DNA of 64,000 nucleotides from Paludisphaera borealis. Lineage in GTDB: Bacteria > Planctomycetota > Planctomycetia > Isosphaerales > Isosphaeraceae. Every line of letters begins with the position of its first letter. Within the stretch, counting starts at the first letter, position 1. Shown here in pieces: positions 9,286 to 18,157 of this stretch. The translations under genes were made by a program, and so were the position numbers. The stretch is from the NCBI RefSeq assembly GCF_001956985.1, contig NZ_CP019082.1, positions 3,224,001 through 3,288,000 of the forward strand, given 5' to 3'. A model generated the notes under the pieces. It was not told the DNA's origin. It made no database searches and was given only the letters and a program-made list of their open reading frames with translations.

Positions 9286-10218
9286 GTGATCGAACGCTAT
9301 TACGCCGCCGTCTGCCAGACTGACTTACCCTGTCCTCGGAGCCGCGACGAGATCGCCAGCCGGGTCGGATTCCTGCTCGGGATGATCGACCGCGCGGTGG
9401 TCGGTTACGAGCCGTTCTTCGACGTCCGGCTCGTCGTCTTCCCCGAGTTCGCCCATGCCGCGCCGGTGTACGAGACCGTGGACGAGCTGCGCGAAAAGCT
9501 GGCGGTGCCGATCCCCAACGAGCACACCGACCGCTACGCCGCCAAGGCGAAAGAGCGGGGGATCTACATCCAGACGGGAACGTTTTTGGAGGTCGACAGC
9601 AAGTGGCCGGGGGCGGTTTTCAACACGACCTGCCTGATCGGCCCCGACGGCCTTCTGAGCCGATACCGCAAGGTGAATCCCTGGCTGCCGTGGGAAGTTC
9701 ACGCCAGCCCCCACGACCTTCCCGGCTACGACGAGCCGTTGTTCCCGGTGGTCGAGACCGAGATCGGCCGCCTGGGCGCGGCGATCTGCTACGACTGGCT
9801 GTTTCCAGAAGCCATTCGCGCGCTGGCGCTGGCGGGGGCCGAAATCTTGATCCGGGTGTCGGCGTATATGGACCCCTGGGGCGCGACGCCGCCGCTCGAC
9901 TGGTGGACGCTGTTCAACCGGGCGCGCGCGGTGGAGAACATGGCGTACGTGGTGGCCGCCAACCAGGGGGCGAGGGCCGAGAACTACCCGCCGTTCTCGT
10001 GGCCCGGCGGCAGCATGATCGTCGACTACGACGGCCGCATTCTCTCGCAGGCCGATCCCGGACCGTTCGAGAAGATCGTGGTCGGCCCGATCGATCTCGC
10101 CGCCCTCCGCGCCGAACGCCAGCGCCGGCGCGGGCATCATCTGCTTTCGCACCTCCGCGCCGAAGCCTATACTGACCTCTACGCCCGGCCCATCCATCGC
10201 CCCGCGACGCGGTCCTGA
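9286..10218 (+). CDS. Carbon-nitrogen hydrolase (nitrilase superfamily, amidase-like)
   Basis: 310 residues with the full Glu-Lys-Cys triad of the nitrilase superfamily: Glu54 in FPEFAH, Lys129 in YRKVNPW and Cys168 in AAICYDWLFPE. The family hydrolyses non-peptide C-N bonds (amides, carbamoyl groups, nitriles) through a Cys thioester; context does not give the substrate. The aliphatic-amidase/formamidase type is closest in feel because of the RKVNPW and CYDWLFPEA blocks, but this is judged by eye. Start is GTG, 65 bp after the TPR gene. Confidence 0.87.
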   Translation: MIERYYAAVCQTDLPCPRSRDEIASRVGFLLGMIDRAVVGYEPFFDVRLVVFPEFAHAAPVYETVDELREKLAVPIPNEHTDRYAAKAKERGIYIQTGTFLEVDSKWPGAVFNTTCLIGPDGLLSRYRKVNPWLPWEVHASPHDLPGYDEPLFPVVETEIGRLGAAICYDWLFPEAIRALALAGAEILIRVSAYMDPWGATPPLDWWTLFNRARAVENMAYVVAANQGARAENYPPFSWPGGSMIVDYDGRILSQADPGPFEKIVVGPIDLAALRAERQRRRGHHLLSHLRAEAYTDLYARPIHRPATRS

Positions 10219-10341
10219 CGATCCGCGACCCGGTGGTTTCCACGCGCCGACGACTCGATCGAGACGTCCTCCGGCGTGGGCGACAGCCCTGCCGGGTGGT
10301 TCGTTCGCCTGATCGTTTCTTGTTCCGCGAGGAGTTCTCTC

Positions 10342-13300
10342 ATGCCGCTAGACACCTCCCAGCATCGTCGCTGGGTACGGTTCGTCGCCCTGATCGTGAT
10401 GCTGTTCGCCGCATCGGCCTGCCAGAGCGGCGACGAACCCACGGAGATTCCCAAGTCGCCGCCGCCGGGCCAGAGCCTTCCGAAGGTCGCCGAAGCCCCC
10501 GCGGCGGTCGAACCGCTCAAGGACGAGATCCCGCCCGCGGAGCTCGACGCCGTGTCGACGGCCCATTTCCGGGGCCTGGGCCTGATGGAGCAGTACGAGT
10601 ACCGCAAGGCGGCCGAGGCGTTTCGCGACGTCCGCCGCCGCGCGCCCGGTTGGATCGCCGGGTCGATCAACCTGGCGATCGCCCTCCTGAACGACAGCGG
10701 CGCGCAAGCCTCCGAAGCCAAGAAGTCCGGCGACGGCGCCGCGGTCCAGAGTCACTTCGACGAAGCCCTGAATCTACTTCAGGGCGTTCTCGATCGCGAC
10801 CCCGACAACCGCCACGCGCACTTCTGCCGGGGGATCATCCTCGAACAGCAGGGCGCGCTCGACCGGGCCCACACGCACTTCCGTCGCGTGACCGAACTGG
10901 ACCCCAACGACGCCGCGGCTTGGTACTGGACCGCGAGCACCCTGACCGACCCGGCCGACCCGACCCAGCCCGCCGGCCCCGCGCAAGCCAAGGAGCAAGT
11001 CGAGCTGCTGACCAAGGCCCTCGCGTGCGATCCCTACCTGACGCCGGCCATCTACAAGCTCTCGTTCGCCTACCGGCTGGCCGGCGAGCCCGCCAAGCAG
11101 AAGGAGCTGCTCGACCGCTGGCGCGAGATCAATCCGGACCGCCAGCAGCCCGTCCCCGGCCCCGGCAATTCGGCCGAGAAGGTCTACGGCGAGATGGGCC
11201 GATACGCCCTCGGGATGAACCCGTTCGGGCCGGCTGAAGCGGCCAAGTTCGCGAGAGCCGCGCCGCCGAAGTTCGACCGCCCCGAGCCGTTCCACGTGAA
11301 ACTGGCCGACGGCGACCGCTGGGCCGGACGCGGCGACTTCCAGGGCAAGCACGCCGTGATCGACCGGGTCCGAGCCCGGTTCGGGGCAGGGGTCGCCACG
11401 TTCGACGCCGACGGCGACGGCAAGACCGACGTCTATCTGACTTCCGCCGTGATCGGGCCCAAGGGCCCGCACGACGTCCTGCTCCTGAACAAAGGCGACG
11501 GTGCGTTTGAGGACGCCTCGGCCGCGTTCGGCCTTTCCCCCGATCAAGCCAGCCTGGGCGCGGCCGCCGCCGACTTCGACGCCGACCGCCGCATCGACCT
11601 GTTCCTGACCGGCGTCGGCGGCAACCGGTTGCTTCGCAACAAGGACGGCAAAGCCTTCGAAGACCTGACCGCCTCGCTCAAGAACCCCGGCCCCCCCGCG
11701 CTTTCGCTCGCCGCCCGCTGGCTCGATCTCGACCAGGACGGAGACCTCGACCTCTACGTCGTCAACTACACCGCCGCCGAGCACGCCGACAAAGCCTTCA
11801 TCGCCGGCCAGCCCGCGCCGCCGGGCCTGGCGAATTCGGTCTACCGCAACGACGGCCAGCCGGCGGCCATCCCCGGCAGTCCCGCGCCCGCCTGGGCGCC
11901 CCTGGCCGTCGCCTGGGAGAACGTCAAGGCGAACCAGGGCCTCTCGGTCAACCTCGTCCCCTGGACGGGCATGGAGCCGCTCCTGGGAGGCGTGACGGCC
12001 CACACCGGAGTCGCCGCCTGCGACGTCGACGGCGACCGCGACATCGACCTGATCCTGACCGCCGACTCCGCCCCCAGCGTCGCCGTCCTCAACGACCGGC
12101 TGGGCGCGTTCCACGAAGTCGCGCTCAAGGACGCGCTGCCGATCGAGAACGCCTCGGGCCTGCTGACGGCCGATTTCGACGCCGACGGCCGACCCGACCT
12201 CGCCGCGCCTTCCGCGAACGGTCGGCTCCAGGTCTGGCGGAACACGACCGAGCGATCGACCGCGGCCGACACCCAAATCACCTTCGAGAAGTTCGCCGCG
12301 AACGCCGAGAACTGGCGATCGGCCGTCGCCTTCGACATGGACCTCGACGGCCACGTCGACCTCCTGGGCCTTTCGCTCGACGCGCCGAAGTGGTCCCGCA
12401 ACGAGCGGAGCCGGCTGGCCGCCGAGCCCCTGCCGATCGGAATCGAGACGCCGGCCCTCGACGGCCTGGCGCTGGTCGACCTGGCGGGCGACGCGCTCCC
12501 CGACCTGCTCGTCCTCAGCCCCGGCGCGCCGCCGACGTTGGCCCGCGCCCTGGGCAACGGCAACCACTGGCTGGGGCTCCGGCTGGGCGGCCACTGGCGG
12601 GTCAAGCCCGAGCTGATGCGGACGAACTCGCACGCCGTCGGCGCGCGGGTGCTCGTGCAAGGGCAGGGGATTCAAGTGGCTTATGATCACACGACGCCCG
12701 ACTCGGGCCTCGGCCAGTCGATCGGCCCGGTGGTCCTCGGCCTGGGAAGTCGACAGGCGGCCGAGCTGGTCCACGTCCGCTGGCCCGACGGCGTCATGCA
12801 GTGCGAACTGAACGTCCCCTGCGATCAAAGCATGGTCTTATCAGAGAACAACCGCAAGACCGGGAGCTGCCCGGTCCTTTTCACGTGGAACGGCGAGCGG
12901 TTCGTCTGCCTCGGCGACTTCCTGGGAGGCGGCGGCATGGGCTACCTCGTCGCCCCCGGCGTCTACGGCCAGCCCGACCGCGACGAGTCGGTGGCGATCG
13001 CCGCCGACCAGCTTCGCGCGGAGCAGGGGGCCTTCCGGATCTCGATCACCGAACCGATGGACGAAGTCGCCTATCTCGATAAATTGACGCTCGACGTCGT
13101 CGACCGCCCCCCCGGCGCTTCGGTCGCGCTCGACGAGCGGTTCGCCCCGACCGGCCCCCGGCCGACCGGCGGCTTGCTCGCCTGGCGACGGGCCGTCGAG
13201 CCCGCCAAGGCGACCGACCTGGCCGGCCGCGACATGGCCGAAGCGCTCAAGCATTGGGACCGCCGCACGGTCGACGGCTTCGCTCTGCGCAACGGCTGGA

Positions 13301-14154
13301 TCGGCTACGCCGAGGAGCATGGGATCGTCCTCGATTTCGGCGACCGACTGAGCGGCTTCGGCCCCGACAACCGCCTCGTCCTCTGCCTCGCGGGGTGGGT
13401 CGAGTATCCGTACTCGCAGACCAACTACGCCGCGGCGACGGCCGGTGTTTCGCTCAAGCCTCCGGTGATCGAGCGCCGGCGCGACGACGGGACGTGGCAA
13501 GTGATCGAGCCGCACGCCGGCTACCCCGCCGGGCTCCCTCGAATGACGACGCTCGACCTCACCGGCAAGCTCGGCGGCGGGCGCTGCGTCCTGCGGATTC
13601 GGACGAACATGGAGTGCTATTACGACCAGGCTTTCGTCGCCGTCCGCGACGCCGACGCCGAGAGAGCGCTCAAGGTCACGAGCCTCCCCGTGGCCCGCGC
13701 CGTGCTCGGTCATCGCGGCTACACGCGCGAGATTTCGCCCGACGGCCGCTTGCCGCTGGTCTACGATTACGACTACATCGACCCCGCTCCGCTGGCCCGG
13801 ATGTCGGGCCGGCTCACCCGCTACGGCGACGTCGCCAAGCTGCTGCAATCCGACGACGACCAGCACTGCGTCGTCGGCCCCGGCGACGAGGCGCGGATCG
13901 AGTTCGCCGCCCTCGACCTCCCGGCCCTGCCCGACGGCTGGACCCGAAGCTACGTTTTGCGAAGTATCGGTTATTGCAAGGACGCCGATCCGTTCACCGC
14001 CGGAAGCGACACGGTCGAACCGTTGCCCTGGCGCGGGATGCCCGACTTCCCGTTCGCCGACCCCAAGACCGAACGTCCCCGCGATCCCGCTTATGAGCGT
14101 TATCTACGCGAGTACCAAACCCGCCCCGCCGGCGGGCCTGAAGCGAAGCTGTAA
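10342..14154 (+). CDS. Large lipoprotein with TPR, FG-GAP/VCBS and ASPIC/UnbV domains (CRTAC1-like)
   Basis: 1270 residues. ATG 10342 is preferred over the longer in-frame start at 10276 because GAGGAG lies 8 nt before it and the protein then opens with a lipoprotein signal ending in AASAC. Residues ~60-290 hold TPR helices (FDEALNLLQGVLDRDPDN). Residues ~340-720 hold FG-GAP/VCBS blades with calcium loops DADGDGKTD, DQDGDLDL, DVDGDRDID and DADGRPD. An ASPIC/UnbV region follows (SHAVGARVLVQGQG...VHVRWPDG). The last ~430 residues are unassigned. Probably a surface adhesion or scaffold protein. Tail-to-tail with the O-antigen-ligase-like gene. Confidence 0.85.
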   Translation: MPLDTSQHRRWVRFVALIVMLFAASACQSGDEPTEIPKSPPPGQSLPKVAEAPAAVEPLKDEIPPAELDAVSTAHFRGLGLMEQYEYRKAAEAFRDVRRRAPGWIAGSINLAIALLNDSGAQASEAKKSGDGAAVQSHFDEALNLLQGVLDRDPDNRHAHFCRGIILEQQGALDRAHTHFRRVTELDPNDAAAWYWTASTLTDPADPTQPAGPAQAKEQVELLTKALACDPYLTPAIYKLSFAYRLAGEPAKQKELLDRWREINPDRQQPVPGPGNSAEKVYGEMGRYALGMNPFGPAEAAKFARAAPPKFDRPEPFHVKLADGDRWAGRGDFQGKHAVIDRVRARFGAGVATFDADGDGKTDVYLTSAVIGPKGPHDVLLLNKGDGAFEDASAAFGLSPDQASLGAAAADFDADRRIDLFLTGVGGNRLLRNKDGKAFEDLTASLKNPGPPALSLAARWLDLDQDGDLDLYVVNYTAAEHADKAFIAGQPAPPGLANSVYRNDGQPAAIPGSPAPAWAPLAVAWENVKANQGLSVNLVPWTGMEPLLGGVTAHTGVAACDVDGDRDIDLILTADSAPSVAVLNDRLGAFHEVALKDALPIENASGLLTADFDADGRPDLAAPSANGRLQVWRNTTERSTAADTQITFEKFAANAENWRSAVAFDMDLDGHVDLLGLSLDAPKWSRNERSRLAAEPLPIGIETPALDGLALVDLAGDALPDLLVLSPGAPPTLARALGNGNHWLGLRLGGHWRVKPELMRTNSHAVGARVLVQGQGIQVAYDHTTPDSGLGQSIGPVVLGLGSRQAAELVHVRWPDGVMQCELNVPCDQSMVLSENNRKTGSCPVLFTWNGERFVCLGDFLGGGGMGYLVAPGVYGQPDRDESVAIAADQLRAEQGAFRISITEPMDEVAYLDKLTLDVVDRPPGASVALDERFAPTGPRPTGGLLAWRRAVEPAKATDLAGRDMAEALKHWDRRTVDGFALRNGWIGYAEEHGIVLDFGDRLSGFGPDNRLVLCLAGWVEYPYSQTNYAAATAGVSLKPPVIERRRDDGTWQVIEPHAGYPAGLPRMTTLDLTGKLGGGRCVLRIRTNMECYYDQAFVAVRDADAERALKVTSLPVARAVLGHRGYTREISPDGRLPLVYDYDYIDPAPLARMSGRLTRYGDVAKLLQSDDDQHCVVGPGDEARIEFAALDLPALPDGWTRSYVLRSIGYCKDADPFTAGSDTVEPLPWRGMPDFPFADPKTERPRDPAYERYLREYQTRPAGGPEAKL

Positions 14155-14195
14155 TTGAGCGACCCCGACACGGATTCCGAGCCTCCGAATACGAT

Positions 14196-14275
14196 CCCGA
14201 AGCGCCAGCGAGTGCATTCCCAGTCCGCGTGCTGAATCAGCAAACGCAAAACCATGCACTCGCTGGCGCTTCGGG
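14196..14275. repeat. 22-bp perfect inverted repeat between convergent genes
   Basis: Left arm 14196-14217 starts CCCGAAGCGCCAGCG and right arm 14254-14275 is its exact complement, ending CGCTGGCGCTTCGGG; the loop is 36 nt. It lies between two converging genes, so it can fold in both transcripts and may act as a bidirectional terminator or mRNA 3' stabiliser, although no U-run follows either arm. Similar GAAGCG(C/T)CAGCGAG words are, from memory, dispersed in planctomycete genomes, so this is probably a REP-like element. Confidence 0.75.
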
Positions 14276-14315
14276 CTCGTCGCAGACCTGGTGTCCGCGA
14301 TGAATTCAGGCCGCG

Positions 14316-16703
14316 CTACGGAGTCGCCGGAAGGCCGCCTTGCTTGGCTTTCTCGGCCCACTCGGACTTCTTCTCCTGAAGCTGCTTGCGAACGGCGGCG
14401 GGCAGCCTCTTGTCGGGGTGGGGAGCGAGGAGGACGTCGAGCCGGAGCGCCTCGTCGGCCTCCTTCACGGCGTCCTTGAACATCGACACCTCGGCGCTGG
14501 CTTCGGCGAGCCGCGCACGGAGCATCGCGTTGGTGGGGTAAAGCCGCGAGGCCGTGCGCGTGGCTTCGACGATCTTCGCTTGCATCTGAATCGTCTCGCG
14601 AGGCGACAGCGTCGACGCGACCCTGTTGAGCAGCATGCGGGTCATGCCGGCGCGTTCGCTGTGCAGCGTCCAGGAGTCGGGGCTGCGCGGGGGTTCGACG
14701 GCCTTCGTCATCTGGATGAGGATCGTCTTCCAACGCAGGTCTTCGGGCTTCGCCCCGCGCGACTGCCACGCAAGGAATTGCAGGTAGGCGTGACCGACCC
14801 AGGCGCGGGCGTTGTAGTGGTCGAGTTGCTCGGCGCGCACGTAGGCGTTCTCGGCCTTCTCGAAATCCGGCGGCCGGTGCGCGATGAACTCTTCGGCCTT
14901 GGCGATCTCCGCCTCCGACTGCCAGAACGGGACCGTGTACCCCACGAACGTGCCCGCGACCGCCGCTCCCACCACGCCGAGCGCGAAGGCCGGCAGCCGG
15001 CTTTCGACCGTCCGGAGCCTGCCGCTCAGGGCGTTCTCGCGCTGGTTCAGGCCGAGGGCGATGAGGCTCCAGAGGCCCAGCGCGACGGTCGGAATCCCGA
15101 TCCCGCCCGCCGCCAGAAGGTTGATGACGATGGCCGCCGCCGCCGCGCCGAAGACGAACGAAGGCATCGGCGAACGTCGCCAGAGCGGCGCGAGCAAGAG
15201 GGCGGCGAGCAGCCAGGCGAAGCCGAGGATTAGCCAGCGGGGGAGGAGGTCGTCCTGGAACAGGTTCATCCGCCCCAGCAAGATCACCATGACCCAGCCC
15301 ATGCCGGCCGCGAACACCAGCCAGGTCGACCGCCCCGGCAAGTCGTCGGGCGACGCTGGCTCGGGCTCGGCGGTCGCGTCCGCGACGGGTTTCAGCAAGA
15401 ACCAGAGCGCCGAGCCGAGGGCCGTCAAAAGCGCGATCAAGGCCCAGACGCCGGCCGTCGCCCAGACTTCGAAGAACAGGTTGTGCGGGTCCTGGATCTC
15501 CTCGCTCGACTGCGGCAGCTTGTGGAGCAAGTAGTGCGAACCGAAGTTGCCGGGTCCGACGCCGGCCCAGAACGTGTACGTCCCTAACGCCCTCGCGAAC
15601 GACGGCGCCCCCTCTGAGATCACGCCCCACGCGCCTCGCCAGTATTCCAGGCGATAACGCATCGACATGCTCGACTGCGTAAGCACCTGCGGATCGAGTC
15701 GCTTGGTCGCGAGCCCCGCCGCCGTCAGGCCGACGACGACGACCGCCCCGGCGACGAGTAGGCCGACGAACTCACGCCTCGGCAGCAGCCGACGCGACCG
15801 CCAAGCGAGGATCGCCGAGGCGACGAGCAAGCCCAGCCAGGCGCTCCGGCTCTTGGTGAGGGTCAGGCAAACGAGGATCAGCAGGGTAGGGGGCGCGGCC
15901 ATGACCAGCGATCCCCACCGCGACCCTCGATCGCCGGAGCGAGCCAGGTTCTGGAGGGCCAGACCCAACACCAGCACGAGTGGCCCGACCAGAAAGCCGG
16001 CAAGCGAATTGGGGAGGCCGAACGTCGAGTAGACTTCGTTCGAGCCGATCAGCCGACTCTCGAACGCCTGCTGGGCGGGCGTGCCCGGCTCGATCTTCAT
16101 TTCCGCGAGGATGCGCGCGGGATCGCGGCGGTAGGCGTTCTGAAGCTCGGGCAGCTCGACCGCGCCCTGGAAGAGGCCGTACGCGGCGACGGCCGCGGCG
16201 GTCGCCGCGAAGGCCAGGGCCAGCGCGCTCGACTCCCCGCGCGTTCGCGGCAGGATGCGGAGGAGCAGATAGACGATCCCGAGCGCGACCCATTCCCACG
16301 CCAGGTTGATCGCGATCCGCCAGTCGACGCCGCGCCGCGAGCTGATGGCCACGAGGGCGGTCAGGACGATCACGGCGGCGTCGGTCGGCGCCCATCGGAA
16401 GGCGAACTTGCCGGTGACGAGCGAGGGGAGCAGGGCCATCCCGCCGACGAGGAAGACCGCGACGACCCAGACGAGGCCCGCCCCCGCGCCCTCCTTCAGG
16501 TTGGGCTCGCTGGGCCAGAAGGCCCGCGCAACGACCAGGGCCGCGAGCAAGCCGAGGGCGAGCCGTCGCGTCCGCTCGGCCAGTCGGAGGGCGGCCTCTT
16601 CCTTGTCGTCGTGATCGTGGTCGTTCCACGAATTCGCCGGTCCCTCAGTCCGACTGCCGCCCCGTCTCTCGTTCGAGAGCTTCGGCGGTCTCGCGCCGCG
16701 CAT
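14316..16703 (-). CDS. O-antigen ligase-like polytopic membrane protein with C-terminal TPR region
   Basis: About 795 residues. The first ~520 contain roughly a dozen hydrophobic helices and the Wzy/WaaL-type block: LTKSRSAWLGLL, then a periplasmic loop GVGPGNFGSHYLLHKLP followed by DPHNLFFEVWATAG, which is the ligase family signature. The last ~250 residues are soluble and TPR-like (AENAYVRAEQLDHYNARAWVGHAYLQF). Members move or polymerise lipid-linked glycans on the outer face of the inner membrane. The start is uncertain: ATG 16703 overlaps the preceding gene by 59 nt and lacks a good ribosome site, but no better in-frame codon follows before the first helix. Confidence 0.82.
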   Translation of the reverse strand: MRGARPPKLSNERRGGSRTEGPANSWNDHDHDDKEEAALRLAERTRRLALGLLAALVVARAFWPSEPNLKEGAGAGLVWVVAVFLVGGMALLPSLVTGKFAFRWAPTDAAVIVLTALVAISSRRGVDWRIAINLAWEWVALGIVYLLLRILPRTRGESSALALAFAATAAAVAAYGLFQGAVELPELQNAYRRDPARILAEMKIEPGTPAQQAFESRLIGSNEVYSTFGLPNSLAGFLVGPLVLVLGLALQNLARSGDRGSRWGSLVMAAPPTLLILVCLTLTKSRSAWLGLLVASAILAWRSRRLLPRREFVGLLVAGAVVVVGLTAAGLATKRLDPQVLTQSSMSMRYRLEYWRGAWGVISEGAPSFARALGTYTFWAGVGPGNFGSHYLLHKLPQSSEEIQDPHNLFFEVWATAGVWALIALLTALGSALWFLLKPVADATAEPEPASPDDLPGRSTWLVFAAGMGWVMVILLGRMNLFQDDLLPRWLILGFAWLLAALLLAPLWRRSPMPSFVFGAAAAAIVINLLAAGGIGIPTVALGLWSLIALGLNQRENALSGRLRTVESRLPAFALGVVGAAVAGTFVGYTVPFWQSEAEIAKAEEFIAHRPPDFEKAENAYVRAEQLDHYNARAWVGHAYLQFLAWQSRGAKPEDLRWKTILIQMTKAVEPPRSPDSWTLHSERAGMTRMLLNRVASTLSPRETIQMQAKIVEATRTASRLYPTNAMLRARLAEASAEVSMFKDAVKEADEALRLDVLLAPHPDKRLPAAVRKQLQEKKSEWAEKAKQGGLPATP

Positions 16704-17814
16704 GGCCAAGAGTCTGCTCCGATCTGTTCCCTGAGAGTTCGAGGATCGCGACGATCCCCAAGAGGCAGCCGGTCTGCGCCAGCACGAGGCCCGCGCCCCA
16801 GGCGTCGAGCCGGTGGAGCAAGAGGGCTCCGAGGCCGCAGGCCAAGGTCACCAGATCAATCGTCCAGACCGCCTGCGGCGGCGTCAAGCCGCGCGCCACC
16901 AGGCGATGCGAGAAATGCCGTCGGTCTCCCTGGAACGGACTCCGCCCCTCGCTGAGCCGGATCAAGATCACCGAGGTCATGTCGTAGAGCGGCACGGCCA
17001 TCACCAGCAGCGGGGCCAGCACGCTGAACGGCGAGGCGACCCCCTCGTGGAAGAAGCTCCCCGCCACCGTCAGCGAGCCGAGCAGGAAGCCCAGAAAATT
17101 GCTGCCGGCGTCGCCCATGAACAGCCGGGCGGGCGCGTGGTTGTGGACCAGAAAGCCCGCCAATGCGCCGACCACGATCAACAACACCGCCGGCGCGAAC
17201 AGGCTTCCCACCGCCGCCTGCGCCGCGCCGAAGATCAACGCCGCGATCAGGCCGACGCTCGCGGCCAGGCCGTCCATGTTGTCGAGCATGTTGAAGGCGT
17301 TGGTGAGCGCCACGATCCAGAGCACCGTGACCGCCCCGCCCAGCAGGGGATGGGTGAACGGGCCGAACAGCGTGATCCGCACGCCCGCCGCCGCGACCAC
17401 CGCCGCCGCGCAGCCGACCTGGATCGCCAGCCTCGGCTTCCAATGAAGATTCTTGCGATCGTCGATGAAGCCCATCACCATCATGACGGTGCTCAAGCCG
17501 ACGATCCACGCCAGCTCCCCCGCGCGCTGGCGGAGGCCCCCCGCGTGCCTGGCGATCGCCTCGGGGAGCCGGTCGGGGCCGAACAGGACCAGCAGGCCGC
17601 AGGCCGAAAGGACGATCATGATCGCCAACCAGATGGCGACGCCCCCTCCCAGGGGGGTCGGGACGCGGTGTCCCTTGTGCCCCCCCGGCCGGTCGAGCAA
17701 GCCCCACCGGGGCGCCATCCGGCGGAGCGCCGCGCAGAAGACGACGCTCAAGAAGAACGACGACGCGATCAGCGCCAGGCCGAACCGGAGCAACACGCTT
17801 TGATCGGTGGACAT
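16645..17814 (-). CDS. WecA/MraY-like undecaprenyl-phosphate sugar-phosphate transferase
   Basis: 389 residues with about 10-11 transmembrane helices. The family's cytosolic motifs are present: DDRKNLHWKPRL (the DD loop), NMLDNMDGLAASVG (the NxxNxxDGxDGL-type motif), and FMGDAGSNFLGFLLG (GD-x3-FLG). These enzymes transfer a phospho-sugar (commonly GlcNAc-1-P) from a UDP-sugar to undecaprenyl phosphate, the first step of surface polysaccharide assembly. The C-terminal HFSHRLVARG matches the HxHH-like end loop of the WecA branch more than MraY. Directly followed by the O-antigen-ligase-like gene with overlapping ends, supporting a joint glycan-assembly role. Confidence 0.9.
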   Translation of the reverse strand: MSTDQSVLLRFGLALIASSFFLSVVFCAALRRMAPRWGLLDRPGGHKGHRVPTPLGGGVAIWLAIMIVLSACGLLVLFGPDRLPEAIARHAGGLRQRAGELAWIVGLSTVMMVMGFIDDRKNLHWKPRLAIQVGCAAAVVAAAGVRITLFGPFTHPLLGGAVTVLWIVALTNAFNMLDNMDGLAASVGLIAALIFGAAQAAVGSLFAPAVLLIVVGALAGFLVHNHAPARLFMGDAGSNFLGFLLGSLTVAGSFFHEGVASPFSVLAPLLVMAVPLYDMTSVILIRLSEGRSPFQGDRRHFSHRLVARGLTPPQAVWTIDLVTLACGLGALLLHRLDAWGAGLVLAQTGCLLGIVAILELSGNRSEQTLGHARRETAEALERETGRQSD

Positions 17815-17878
17815 CGTGGTCCTTGATGCGTCTCAGAGTGGCGAATCGAAGAGTCAGGGAATTCTATGAAGGCGCGAG

Positions 17879-18157
17879 CTAACGATCATGCTTGGGCTCG
17901 TCGCCGGCGGCCGTGGTCGGGGCCGGCCGAACGTGCCACCAACCGATGGTCACGCAGGCCGTGAAGCAGGCCGCGAAGAGGACCAGGACCAGACCGACGC
18001 CGACCCATTCGACGGGGCGATCGGGGGGCCAGCCCGACTGCGGGCCCCCCCAGAGAATGACCGCGATCAGGAACGGACCGCCGAACGAGATCAGCGTCAT
18101 CAGGCCCAGCAAGACGAGGGGCAAGCGGGACGGCGGCGCGGCGGCGGGACGGCTCAT
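17879..18157 (-). CDS. Small two-helix membrane protein coupled to proS
   Basis: 92 residues: two hydrophobic helices (LPLVLLGLMTLISFGGPFLIAVILW is the first; VGVGLVLVLFAACFTACVTIGW the second) joined by a short polar loop, with a charged tail ending EPKHDR. Its ATG overlaps the proS stop in an ATGA, so translation is coupled. I do not recognise a named family. It would easily be missed because a longer open frame runs upstream, but the overlap and the membrane profile fix this start. Confidence 0.72.
   Translation of the reverse strand: MSRPAAAPPSRLPLVLLGLMTLISFGGPFLIAVILWGGPQSGWPPDRPVEWVGVGLVLVLFAACFTACVTIGWWHVRPAPTTAAGDEPKHDR

Noticed and set aside
10774-12828. 684-residue minus-strand frame
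   Set aside because: Antisense shadow of the giant lipoprotein's calcium-loop repeats.
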